A stretch of DNA of 64,000 nt. Origin: Haematobia irritans (Eukaryota; Arthropoda; Insecta; Diptera; Muscidae). Numbering within the stretch: the first letter of the stretch is position 1; every line of letters begins with the position of its first letter. The notes below the pieces were generated by a model. That model did no database searches, was not told the DNA's origin, and saw only the letters and a list, made by a program, of their open reading frames with translations. Below are positions 42,818-53,644 of the stretch, one piece after another. A program made the translations under genes and the position numbers. The stretch lies in assembly GCF_050003625.1 (NCBI RefSeq), contig NC_134400.1:65986126-66050125 (forward strand). The letters run 5' to 3'.

Positions 42818-43759
42818 TTAGTTTCCAAATGGGCCATCTTCTCGACGCACAAGGGGAGCCAACGACTTCAAGAACGGTATGTTGCTTCTTGCTGCACTGC
42901 CACTCACCACTAGACCAAACACAGTCTTTGTGACCAATATTGATGGATTCTTTTCACCTTTTGATGATTCACCTTGGATGATATACTCTTCCAAATCTTT
43001 ACCGATTACACCATCAATTTGACCGTAAGTAAAAGGTTGAGGATGAGCCATTTTGAGGCCTTGAAAGTAGCTCATAAGCGATGGAATCCGTACAGCGGGT
43101 GGTACAAAAAATGGTATTCTGCGTGCAATAACAAATCGGTGTCTAAGTGGCATTTCAGGAAGGTGAATGTAAAAAGAACCAGATGATATCTCGTGCTTCG
43201 TACGGTGTAGATGAGAAAATTCTTTCACACTCTCAAATATCAGAAAAGATTTAGCCACTCTTGTTTCTAGTAGAACTGTGAAAGATTTTTGTATTCCTCC
43301 ACCCGATAACTCGCATTGGATTACAGGGGCTAGGCGACGGTATTCATTTGGAGTAGTCCAATCATGCGGCAATGCACCTGCATAAGTTATCATTTGCATA
43401 TAAAATGGCATCGATTCAAATGATGCATTAATAGATGAGTTGGCAGTCATGGAGACATGATCATTTTCCTTTTCATCCTTAAAAGATGAGCTTTCGATGG
43501 TTTCTTCGAAGGTCGGGATTTCTTCAAAGTTATCGACATGGATCATGGTATGATGTTTTTCATCGCAAAGTTGACATCTGTTGTCGGAAGGGCAATTCGA
43601 TCGAGTATGTCCAAAGCCAAAACAATTAAGGCATACGTCTTGACCTTCTAATGCAGCTCGTCGTTCGCGAATGGTCATATTTCGGAATCTAAGGCAATAC
43701 TTTAACGGTTGATTGCGGCCACAGAGGAAACATCTTGGTTTTATTACCCAGTGAGACAT
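42818..43759 (-). CDS. BEL 1 third ORF: zinc knuckles plus protease-like domain
   Basis: A 313-residue intact frame from ATG 43759 (MSHWVIKPRCFLCG) to the stop at 42818, between the end of pol and the 3' LTR. I chose this start because a splice acceptor (CTTTCCATTTCAG) ends at 43777, 17 bases upstream. Residues about 9-75 form three Cys/His clusters (CFLCGRNQPLKYC, CLNCFGFGHTRSNC, CQLCDEKHHTMIH) like those of gag. Residues about 145-300 align with the retropepsin module: LLETRVAKSFLI stands where the active site D-(T/S/G)-G should be, followed by IDGVIGKDLEEYIIQG and KTVFGLVVSG. The catalytic Asp is replaced, so it is probably not a protease. No signal peptide or membrane segment is visible, so it is not an envelope. 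Function unknown. Confidence 0.85.
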   Translation of the reverse strand: MSHWVIKPRCFLCGRNQPLKYCLRFRNMTIRERRAALEGQDVCLNCFGFGHTRSNCPSDNRCQLCDEKHHTMIHVDNFEEIPTFEETIESSSFKDEKENDHVSMTANSSINASFESMPFYMQMITYAGALPHDWTTPNEYRRLAPVIQCELSGGGIQKSFTVLLETRVAKSFLIFESVKEFSHLHRTKHEISSGSFYIHLPEMPLRHRFVIARRIPFFVPPAVRIPSLMSYFQGLKMAHPQPFTYGQIDGVIGKDLEEYIIQGESSKGEKNPSILVTKTVFGLVVSGSAARSNIPFLKSLAPLVRREDGPFGN

Positions 43760-43776
43760 GTTGTTGACAACGGTAT

Positions 43777-43804
43777 CTGAAATGGAAAGAGAAAAAGAGA
43801 ACAA
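43777..43804 (-). promoter_or_regulatory. Splice acceptor before BEL 1 third ORF
   Basis: On the minus strand a pyrimidine-rich run (TTCTCTTTTTCTCTTTCC) precedes ATTTCAG, 17 bases before the third-ORF ATG. This is a strong-looking insect 3' splice site. It suggests expression from a spliced subgenomic RNA, as for retroviral env. Confidence 0.6.
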
Positions 43805-43841
43805 AATACATACAATGAAAAACTTGCATCGTTTGTTTTGA

Positions 43842-46800
43842 TCATTGAGTTTTTGGTTTTAATTGTGTTTCTATTGGCGTTTGAGGAAGAGAAGTGTTTT
43901 CAGATGTAGGAAGAAGACATATCTTTACGATTGGCCTTACAATTATGCCATCTTTTGTTTTAATTTCAGCTACTCTGACATTATTATCTTTTCCGCAAAA
44001 CGTTTTCACAATTCGCCCAAGACACCATTCCGTTGGCGGCAATGATTCCTCTTTAACGATGACTATATCTCCTTCTTTGATGTTGTTTCTGCTCGATTTC
44101 CACTTATATCGCCTTTGCATTTCTGTCACATATTCTGATTTCCACCTTTGGCTGAATATGTGAAATAATGCCTTTAATCTCTGCCATCTATTTATATATG
44201 ATAGAGATTTTAATGGGGGGGGTGGCCGAAGACTCAGGGGGAGCTGTTAAGGAAGCTCCACGTAAAAAGTGACCTGGTGTCAGCGGCAGAAGTTCATTTG
44301 GGTCTTCTGAAATCGGACATAGTGGTCTTGAGTTTAAAACTGCTTCAACACGAACCAGCAAAGTCGTAAACTCTTCAAATGTAAAGTTCCAATTAGTTGT
44401 TACCTTTTTTAAGTGGGTTTTCATAGATTTGACGGCAGCCTCCCACAGGCCGCCCATATGAGGAGCATATGGTGGTATAAAAGACCATGTAAACCCTTGT
44501 GGACTGTATATTTTGCCCAAGTTATCTCCCACTTCTTTGAGAAATAAGTTGTGCTCTTCTAGGAGTTTTCGATTAGCGCCTATGAAATTTCTCCCATTGT
44601 CGGAGAATAGAGTTTTTGGTAGCCCTCGACGACCAACAAATCTGCTAAATGTGGCCAGGAAGGCATCAGCTGACAGATCTGAGCAACACTCCAAGTGGAC
44701 AGATCTCGTAGTAAAACATACAAATACCGCTGCATAACTTTTTAACACCTTAGCATTTTTGAGTAATGACGATTTGATGTTGAATGGGCCAGCAAAATCG
44801 ACTCCAGTATAGGTGAATGGAGGAGAGAAATTAACTCTTTCTTGTGGTAATGATGCCATAAGTTGATTGTGGAATTTGTGTTTATAAATCGTACATTTTC
44901 GGCAATTGCGAATAGTTTTTCTGATAGCATTTCGAAGGCGAGGAATATAAAAACCCTGTCTTATATATCGTAGCATAACTCCATGTTCTGCATGCAAAAG
45001 TATTTCGTGTACATAATTCACAAAAAGTACTGATAGATGAGATTTATCAGGTATGAGGACCGGATGTCGCTCTTCATAGCTAAATCCAGAATTATTTAGC
45101 CTTCCACCAACTCTTATTAATCCATTTTTGTCTAAGAATGGGGTCAACGTTAAAATTGTACTTTTCTTACTGAGAGGCAGTTTTGATTCAAGTTGCTCGT
45201 ACTCCTGAGCATAATGTGCCTTCTGTGCCATAATTATTAATCGATATTTTGCAAAAGTTATTTCATCTGTAGATAACGCTTCACCCTCTTGGTGAAGTTT
45301 ATGTTGACATTTTTTGATGAACCGATATATTTGACACAAAACTCGAATAGCTTTATTAAATGATGAAAAACGATTTGTGAAATCTTCATTTTGTATTTCG
45401 AGATGAAAATTTGATGTCTTTTTTGTTTCAATATCGGTAGGATCGAAAGTTCTTGGTTTGGGCCATTGTTCTTCTTGAGTTCGAAGCCAAGGAGGCCCAT
45501 GCCACCAAAGCATATTTTTTTGGAGTTCTTGCGGAGTAGAACCACGCGTTCCTAAGTCTGCTGGGTTGTCTTCAGTAGAAACATGTCTCCAGCGATCCAC
45601 ATCTGAGATTTCGTTAAGTTTTGTAACACGATTTGCTACAAAAGTTTTCAGTGATTGTGGCGATTTCTGCAACCATCCTAGGACTATAGATGAATCAGTC
45701 CAGTAGAATTTTTCAAAGTCATATTTTACGCTGAGAGATTTCATAAGTTTTGCCATTAAAAGAGCACCGCACAGTTCCAATTTTGGTATTGTTATGCTTT
45801 TCAAAGGAGCTATTTTGGTTTTTGCTATCAGCAAGTGGCTTGAAATAACACCTTCAGAATCTTGAACACGAATGTAAATAGCACCGCAGTAAGCTCTCTC
45901 CGAAGCATCGGAAAATCCATGTATTTGGATTCGCTTTCTTGGAGAAAATTCAACCCACCTTGGGATTCTCAAAGTCGAAACAACAGATAAATTGTCCACA
46001 AATTTATTCCAAGTTACTAGTAAATTTGAAGGTACTGGATCATTCCAATCAATCTTTTCTTGCCATAAGCTTTGCATCAATAATTTAGCAATGATAATTA
46101 TTGGACCAAGCCAACCAAGAGGATCATATATCCTTGCAATCACGGATAGGATAATTCTTTTTGTTGTCACTACATTCCTTTCTATAGACTCAACCTTGTA
46201 AAGGAATTCATCAGACTTGGCATTCCAGCGGATGCCCAAAGTTTTTGTTGTGCTGGATTCATCAAACTTCAAAAAATCTTCATCAAGAAGATCTTCCCGG
46301 GCCAAATGTTGAAGAAGTAGATCATTATTAGAAGTAATCTTCTTCAAGGGGAAGTTTGCAGATTTTAGAATCTGCATTAGCTGCAACTGCTTTGCTTTAG
46401 CTTCTTCGATGTCATGTCCTCCTGACAAGACATCATCCACATAGGCTTCATTTCGTAGAACATGAGAACCTAATTCAAAATTTTCCTTACAGTCTTCGCT
46501 GAGTTGAATCAATGACCTTATTGCCAAAAAAGGTGCGCAATTGATTCCAAAAGTCACTGTTTTTAATTGGTAAATTTTGACTTGATCATCTGAATTGGAG
46601 CGAAAGAAAATTAATTGATATTTTCTGTCTTCTGGGTGAAGCAAAACCTGTCGGTACATCTTCTCGATATCACCTGTGAAGACATATTGGTAAAATCTCC
46701 ACCCTAGAATTATTTGCGTTAAATCAGCCAATAAAGTTGGTCCTTGAAGCAGCACATTATTAAGAGAAATTCCATGTGATGTTTTCTTCGACCCATTAAA

Positions 46801-49101
46801 AACCACCCTGACTTTTGTGGATTTTCTGTCCGGTTTCACTACCGCATGATGGGGTAAGAAAAATGACATCTGCTTTTCTCCAGCTTCTTCTTGATGATTT
46901 ACAGGCTCCATATGATCCAAATCTATATATTCCTGCAGTACTTTATTATATTCCTTCTTCAAATCAGGCGCTTTCTCCAAATTTTTATCCATTCTTAAGT
47001 ATTGAGCAAACGCGCTCTTTTTGGAGGCACCTAGGAATATTTCTTGGGGAAATTCTGGCCGGAAAGGAAGTCGCACCACATATCTACCATTTTCATCGCG
47101 AATTGTAGTTCTTTTGAAGTATTCTTCGCAGTATGAATCGTTGTCTTTTACAGGTGGACGAAATTCGGCTTCTTCAATTTCCCAAAATTTCTTTAATTGT
47201 TCATTTAGATCGGTATACTCGTAATCACAAACTAATGTAGAAAAAGAATTTATTTCCGAGATTGGCATGGGGCCGGACAAATACCAGCCGAATTTGGATT
47301 CTCTTACTTCCAATCCTTTGGCGATATCTAGACGAATGCCTTCCATATTGATTTGGGGTAAGTAATCACTTCCAATAATCACATCTATCGGTGATGGTTT
47401 ATAAAAATATGGATCCGCCAGCTCAAAATTAGAAAGATCCCCTATATCTTGGACTTTCACTTGTTTTGCTGGAAGCAAATGAGCTAATTTTGGAACAATA
47501 ATCATGTTAATTTTCATGGAGAAATTTGTATTCCTTGACTGGACTTCGACGTAACAAGTTCCATTGGAATTTCCAACAACAGTTCCTCCTAGACCTGATA
47601 TTTGATTATTATGACGACGTATTGGAAGTTTTAATTGTTGTTGAATTCGTTTTGTTATAAAACTTCTCTCAGAACCGCCATCAAGAAGTGCACGAACCAA
47701 AAATTTTTCACCAGCATACACTAAATTAATTAAAGCGGTTGGTAAAACTGTTGCACCATTGTTCTGGGCGAAATGGACTTGCACAGCATCATTTTGGTTG
47801 TTATTTTCTTCATTAGAAACATTTGATGAACTTGGAAGATCTAAATTTCGACTGTCATTTGAATTATTGGTCGGAGAATTTTCTCGATGACTATTTCTAT
47901 TGTTTTCATACTTTTCCAAATGAAGCATTGTGTGATGTTTTTTCTTACATTTGAAACATGACAAATTACTGGAACATTTCGACTTGAAATGATTTGGAGA
48001 CAAACAATTTGCACAGTATTTATTCGCGTATACAAATTTTAATCTCTCTTGAGGAGTTAACGATTTGAATTGTTTACAATGACGAAGACTATGATTTCGT
48101 TTACATTTCTTACACATTTTATTGTTTTCTCCTTCAGATTGCGAATAAAAAATTTGAGATTTTGAATGTTGATTTTCTTTGTGATTGGGCTTTTTAAAAT
48201 CTGTTATAGTTTCCAAAATCTCTATTCTTTTTGATAAAAAAGCGTCCAATTGTGACCATGATGGCAACTCCTTATGGTCACTTAATGAATCTTCCCAAGC
48301 TCTGAGGGTCTCTTCTGGTAATTTAGATGAGCATAAATGTATCAAGATAGGATCCCAATCGTCAGTTTTCACTTTAAAAGACTTGAAGATGGATACACTA
48401 TCATTTATGCAACTTTGAATTTGACGGATTGATTTCGGTGTTTCACTGGAGGCGACTGGAGCACCAAAAAGCTTTTTCATCTGTTGATGAACAAGAATTC
48501 GTGTATTCTCATATCTATTTTTTAATGCTTCCCAAGCCAAAACGAAATTTGAATCCACTAGATCAAATCTTTGGACTATTTGTAATGCTTCACCTCTTGT
48601 TTTGCATCGCAAATGGTACAATTTTTGTGCTTGAGATAAACCAGGATGATTAATGAACACAGCTTGAAAAATATCCCTGAACGCTGGCCACTTTGAAAAA
48701 CCTCCCTCAAATGGATGGGTATCACATGGTGGAAGTTTCAAATTTGATACATTTTGATACGTCATGGAGACATCATTTCGGGTACTTTCATGTACCTTTG
48801 GTCGCAATTTGTTTTGAATTGTTTCAATAATTTTTACTTTGCAATCTTGATATTTCTCCGATGCCTCATCAAATTTTTTGATGTTTTCACCATCATCTTC
48901 ATCTGTAGTAGTCATTAAACTTTCAAAACTTTCAAGGACTTTGTTCCACCTTCTCTCCAACTCGGTATGTTTTACTTCGAAAATTGCGTCATTATAATAA
49001 TTTTCATATTCACCTTTGAATTTATCACAAAATGAAACTAATTGTTTGTGATCAAAATTAAATTTACGTATCGACGACATTTTTGTTTTCTTTTTTGTCA
49101 T
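43842..49101 (-). pseudogene. BEL 1 gag-pol polyprotein, one frame break
   Basis: The main frame (49101-44188) has 1,637 residues; a second Met at 49080 (MSSIRKF) has the better context. Order: coiled-coil-like N-terminus; DUF1759 gag segment (about 120-270); knuckles CKKCKRNHSLRHC, CANCLSPNHFKSKC and CFKCKKKHHTMLH (330-394); retropepsin LLDGGSERSFI (about 472-482) to IDVIIGSDYLP; RT with the catalytic YVDD (887-890); RNase H GFSDAS and WTDSS (1062-1138); integrase HHCC (1366-1403), [15 protein letters not shown] and GLWEA (1434-1554). The frame changes at an 8-base G run (+ strand, about 44214-44221); the integrase C-terminus is at 44129-43842. The break could be a real indel, a sequencing slip or, less likely, programmed. 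All catalytic residues are kept. Confidence 0.9.
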
Positions 49102-50829
49102 AACGTGCCAAAAAAAAAGAAATAATTTTTACCAACTTTTCTGTAATTCTTGTAATTTTCGCGAACAAATATTTATTGGTTTTGTTTTATCAATTCACCG
49201 TTTAAAAATTTAAAGTTTCTTTGTTATATCTCAAAAACTCAAAATTTTCAATTATTTTGATACAAAAATGTTTCGTGGAGAAATTTATAAATCCCACTTT
49301 TTTAAAAACATTTATCAAAACAATGGTAACATCTTTATGCCTTCAAAAAATTTTCTTTGATTTTGCTTTGGTTTTATTTTCCTCATGAGAAATTTGTTAA
49401 CCGTTATGTCCAATATTATGTACCGAAATAGCACGAATTTTTTCTTCTTCTATTATCATTTTTTAACCTTGAAACAATTTCAAACTTATATTTGTCTTTG
49501 GGATGTTTAGTTGTTGTTGTGAATAAAAAATTCCAATCGGAAAAAATTATTTGAATGTCACTCATTTGTGTTTATTTTATATATTTCAAATATTTTCACG
49601 ACGCGCGCATATTTTGGTTAAATTCACAATTATTCTTTAATTTTTCATTAACTTTCATTTAATTTTCGTTGCATTTCACTAAACTTTTAACTCCCACGAT
49701 GGAAAATTTTATCCCGCAGTAATGTTGTTTCACTCCAATCTGGTAACTCCATCGATGTTAATGTAGGTCAGGTTTTTGTTTTGCACCGGTACTTTGATTC
49801 TTTCTTTTTCCTTTTATTTGCCTTTTTCGCGAATAATTTTTGCACCAAAAAACCATGAAATATTTGGAAAATATTTAAATAAAAGCACTCACCCTCTTCC
49901 TTAATTGGTGTGGAATAATTTTATTGGTAATTACTTTGTCAAGGAGACGGCTATTCCTTATGCAAATGAATGTTTTTATATTGTCTTTTTTAGTGGCTTT
50001 TCCAACTATTTTTCAGTTTGTGCCACAATCAATCGATAGAACACATTCACAAATAATTTTTTCTTATATTTTTTAATTATAAAAACCACTTTCTATTACA
50101 ATATTTTATAAACCAAAATCCGAATTAATTTTCCCGTTTGTTACCGATCACTTTTGTTAAATTTGTTGTTCTCTCTCCTTATTCTATGTCAGTGTTGGCA
50201 TTTTATGATTTTGACATATCAGTGATGGCACTTTGGTACAATTAGTTCTAAACCGCTTTGTCGTTTATCAGTGATGGTATTTGATGGCACGAATGGTATA
50301 CAATGAATTGTTAGTACGAATGATGACCGAATTATTTATTTCATTTAAATTTACGTTTATTAATAGTTTTAAACGATTTTTAATATCTTTTATAAATTTT
50401 CATGGGCTTTTTAATGAACATTAGCTTTCATTATATTTTTTCGAGGAGAATTCTTCCTTTTGATTTACCAATGATCAAAAAATTCAATGCAAGCTTTCAT
50501 TGTACATACCTGCACTCTCCCCTCTGTCCATACCTGTTGGAACTCCTTTGCACTTTCCTCTTTTCTTTGGATTTGCAACTGTTCTCTCGTGGTGATGTAT
50601 GTCTTTTCTTTTCTTCTTTAATAGCTTTTGAAGATAGAAGCAAATGTCTGGAAATTTCTTCTATCGGCTTATCCAACGTTCTGTCGTTGTTGTTGTTACT
50701 GACGTCTATCAGAGCGGGGATCAGCAACCATCAAGTCACGTAGGCTTTTCCTTTTGGGCAGTTGACGATCTGGACACGTCCACTGATTCCATCCAATCCT
50801 AGACTCCGCTAAGATTGTGAGAAGGACCA
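49102..50829 (-). other. BEL 1 5' leader with candidate splice donors
   Basis: The LTR is followed on the minus strand by TGGTCCTTCTCACAATC, which starts with the TGG expected of a tRNA primer-binding site; the tRNA is not identified. CAG|GTATGT at 50512-50504 is a consensus splice donor that could pair with the acceptor at 43777; GG|GTGAGTG near 49893 is a second candidate. The leader contains a 76-codon frame (50727-50497), rich in Lys/Ser, spanning the first donor; I cannot assign it. Confidence 0.5.
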
Positions 50830-51194
50830 TGAAGAATTCTGGTGTATGGGTCCCAGAATTCAGGGGGTTTAAAGATGATTTCCCAAAGAAATAAAACACT
50901 TTCAAAGATTTCCTTGGGAAGAACAATTTAAAGCTTCTTGCTTTATTGAGTACTATATTAGAACTAAATTAAATATGGCGGTTACAAACGCTCCAAGGGT
51001 TAAATACTTTTTTCAAGACATACATATATATGACATTTATAATGTGTAAATGTATTAGTAAAAGTAACAAATTAAACATAAGAGAATTCATTAGAAGAGA
51101 TCAAGAATATAAGAGGTACAAAATTCATATAAAAAAGGTACAAAAAGTTCATGTTGTCTTGGTGACTTTACATTGTTGAACAGTGGGTTCAACA
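50830..51194 (-). repeat. BEL 1 5' LTR
   Basis: 365 bp, with the same borders as the 3' LTR and one base different. It should hold the element promoter, but I cannot point to a specific TATA or initiator with confidence. Confidence 0.95.
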
Positions 51195-51199
51195 CCAAC

Positions 51200-51511
51200 T
51201 CTTAAAGCTCTATCTCTGATCGCTATGGTTGATATATCCAGTTGAATTTATTTTTTGACTTCTTTAGATGATATTTGAATGAATTGTTGCATAGTTCTTT
51301 TGATTATATGACCATCTTTTGACGTAGTTTTAGGTTTTCTTCTAGCTCAGTGCATAGTTTTGGTGCATCCTCTGTTTATAACTCGAGACACAGTTGATTT
51401 GTGGACATTGTACTCTTCCGAAATTCATTTTTGTGATACCCAACTTTAAAACCATCGATATTTTGCTTTTTAATATGTTGTCTATACTTATTGCCGGTAA
51501 TTTTATCGTAG
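51200..51511 (-). pseudogene. Tc1 transposase relic, N-terminal HTH part
   Basis: Read on the minus strand in shifting frames, the sequence gives EEYNVHKSTVSRVINR and a stretch like TSKDGHIIKRTMQQF, ISSKEVKK and STIAIRDRALRVG. This is the paired helix-turn-helix region of Tc1-family transposases. Stops and frame changes show it is old. The mariner element at 51514 and BEL 1 at 51194 are inserted on its two sides. Confidence 0.6.
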
Positions 51512-51666
51512 TAAAGGGTGATACGGTCAAAATTTGGTCAATATAAACTTGACGTATTTCTTTCAATTTTGCATTTAACAAACCTGAACACACCTCATTT
51601 TGAAGGTGTGTGTGTGTAGAATGTTGCTCCTATTTTGATTTTGGAATTCACTCTTCAGTTGTCAAA

Positions 51667-52199
51667 ATGCCGTCCAAGCAAGAAGAGCAGCGTATCAAAA
51701 TTTTGCTCGCGCATCGCGAAAATCCGAGCTACTCGCACGCAAAGCTGGCAAAATCGCTAAAAGTTGCCAAATCAACCGTTACAAATGTAATTAAAGTGTT
51801 TGGGGAACGTTTGTCGACAGCCAGGAAGTCTGGATCGGGGGGAAATCAAAAACCGGAAGCCGCTGAGACGACAAAGAGAGTTGCCGGTAGTTTCAAGCGA
51901 AACCCTAACCTCTCTCTCCGAGAAGCCGCAAATAAGCTGGGTGTATCGTCTACAACCGTGCATCGAGCCAAAAAACGAACCGGACTATCGACTTACAAGA
52001 AGGTAGTGACACCAAATCGCGATGATAAACAAAATACAACGGCCAAAGTGCGATCCCGGAGGCTGTACACGACGATGCTGACGAAGTTTGACTGCGTGGT
52101 TATGGACGACGAAACCTACGTCAAAGCCGACTACAAGCAGCTTCCGGGACAGGAGTTTTATACGGCAAAAGGAAGGGGAAAGGTAGCAGATATTTTCAT
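51667..52199 (+). pseudogene. Mariner transposase N-terminus, duplicated copy 1
   Basis: Opens at ATG 51667 (MPSKQEEQRIKILLAH). It has two helix-turn-helix motifs (YSHAKLAKSLKVAKSTVTNV; LREAANKLGVSSTTVHRAK) that bind the inverted repeats, and the first catalytic Asp in DCVVMDDETYVKAD. It runs into the start of the second copy at 52197; because 601 is not a multiple of 3, the frame is lost and ends at 52239. Confidence 0.85.
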
Positions 52200-52267
52200 T
52201 TTGAAGGTGTGTGTGTGTAGAATGTTGCTCCTATTTTGATTTTGGAATTCACTCTTCAGTTGTCAAA

Positions 52268-53239
52268 ATGCCGTCCAAGCAAGAAGAGCAGCGTATCAAA
52301 ATTTTGCTCGCGCATCGCGAAAATCCGAGCTACTCGCACGCAAAGCTGGCAAAATCGCTAAAAGTTCCCAAATCAACCGTTACAAATGTAATTAAAGTGT
52401 TTGGGGAACGTTTGTCGACAGCCAGGAAGTCTGGATCGGGGGGAAATCAAAAACCGGAAGCCGCTGAGACGACAAAGAGAGTTGCCGGTAGTTTCAAGCG
52501 AAACCCTAACCTCTCTCTCCGAGAAGCCGCAAATAAGCTGGGTGTATCGTCTACAACCGTGCATCGAGCCAAAAAACGAACCGGACTATCGACTTACAAG
52601 AAGGTAGTGACACCAAATCGCGATGATAAACAAAATACAACGGCCAAAGTGCGATCCCGGAGGCTGTACACGACGATGCTGACGAAGTTTGACTGCTTGG
52701 TTATGGACGACGAAACCTACGTCAAAGCCGACTACAAGCAGCTTCCGGGACAGGAGTTTTATACGGCAAAAGGAAGGGGAAAGGTAGCAGATATTTTCAA
52801 GCACATAAAACTGTCAAAGTTCGCAAAGAAATATCTGGTTTGGCAAGCCATCTGTACCTGTGGCTTGAAAAGCAGCATTTTCATAAACGTCTGCTGCCTT
52901 CCCCGAAGAAACACGGTTGTTCCGTACTGTTTTGGCCGGATTTGGCATCTTGCCATTACGGTAAAAAGGCCATGGAGTGGTACGCCGCCAACAACGTGCA
53001 GGTGGTTCCCAAGGCAAGAACCCTCCCAACACGCCGGAGCTCCGCCCAATTGAGAAATACTGGGCTACTGTCAAGCGGAACCTAAAGAAGACCAAAAAAC
53101 TGCTAAGGACGAGCAGCAGTTCAAGACAAAGTGGCTTTATGCGGCGAAGAAGGTGGACAAGGTGGCTGTACAAAATCTGATGGCAGGTGTCAAGCGTGAG
53201 GCCCGGCAATTCGGATTTGGAAAAGCGAAAGCCTAACTG
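52268..53239 (+). pseudogene. Mariner transposase, frameshifted copy 2
   Basis: The second copy opens at ATG 52268 and reaches past the first Asp (VMDDETYVKAD). Frame changes occur around 52900 and 53010: the second Asp (FWPDLASCHYGKKAMEW) and the end motif (NTPELRPIEKYWATVKRN, with Glu as third acid) are in other frames. The Asp-Glu spacing is about 32 by eye but cannot be fixed across the break. The final residues (RQFGFGKAKA) end near 53236. Non-functional. Confidence 0.8.
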
Positions 53240-53405
53240 AATATTTTTCCTGAATTTTATACTAATTGAACCTGAATTTTATACTAATTGAACCTGAATT
53301 TTATACTAATTGAAAAGAAATTTAATATGATTTTTTTTAAATAAACGATTTCACGGATTTACACGCGTTTTCCCTTGATAAAAATTTTGACCGTATCACC
53401 CTTTA

Positions 53406-53644
53406 TTCCAAAAATAGAGCATAAAGAGTTATGACGATCAGTTTATGACTAAATTAAACAATGAACTAAATGATAGTCCTACAATGCCCTTTTTGTACGT
53501 TAAATCTATCCTCTTTTTGGTCCTTATAACTATTTCAGGTAAAAAATACAAAAATATTTCCATTAAAGAAGAAAACATTACACGGTACTACACACAATTT
53601 TTCTTTTTTTTATTTCAATCACGAAATTCTCGGACTCAATCAAT
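53406..53644. other. No gene: spacer
   Basis: AT-rich sequence that may include further remains of the Tc1 relic interrupted by the mariner element; no frame can be followed. Confidence 0.4.

Larger units (their letters stand above)
42422..51194 (-). mobile_element. BEL/Pao LTR retrotransposon 1, complete and young
   Basis: Two 365-bp LTRs (42422-42786, 50830-51194) differ at one base by eye and are flanked by a perfect 5-bp duplication CCAAC (42417-42421, 51195-51199). On the minus strand the 8.77-kb element has a leader (50829-49102), a long gag-pol frame (49101-44188, with its end at 44129-43842 in another frame) and a third ORF (43759-42818). The near-identical LTRs imply recent insertion. 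Only one frame break, at a run of G on +, is visible in gag-pol. Insect BEL/Pao elements are endogenous retroelements; nothing here indicates an envelope gene. Confidence 0.95.
51514..53403 (+). mobile_element. Tc1/mariner element with internal duplication
   Basis: Terminal inverted repeats AAGGGTGATACGGTCAAAAT and ATTTTGACCGTATCACCCTT are flanked by TA on both sides (51512-51513, 53404-53405). A 601-bp segment (51596-52196) carrying the transposase start is tandemly repeated (52197-52797) with about two differences, breaking the gene. The intact ancestor would have been about 1.29 kb, the usual mariner size. A short triplicated phrase (TGAATTTTATACTAATTGAA, about 53251-53310) lies before the 3' inverted repeat. 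Confidence 0.93.

Noticed and set aside
42818..43804. Retroviral-type envelope gene in BEL 1
   Set aside because: The ORF has zinc knuckles and no signal peptide, glycosylation-rich ectodomain or transmembrane helix.
50402..50743. 113-codon + frame
   Set aside because: It lies in the BEL 1 leader on the opposite strand, resembles no known protein and is low-complexity rich in Phe/Leu.
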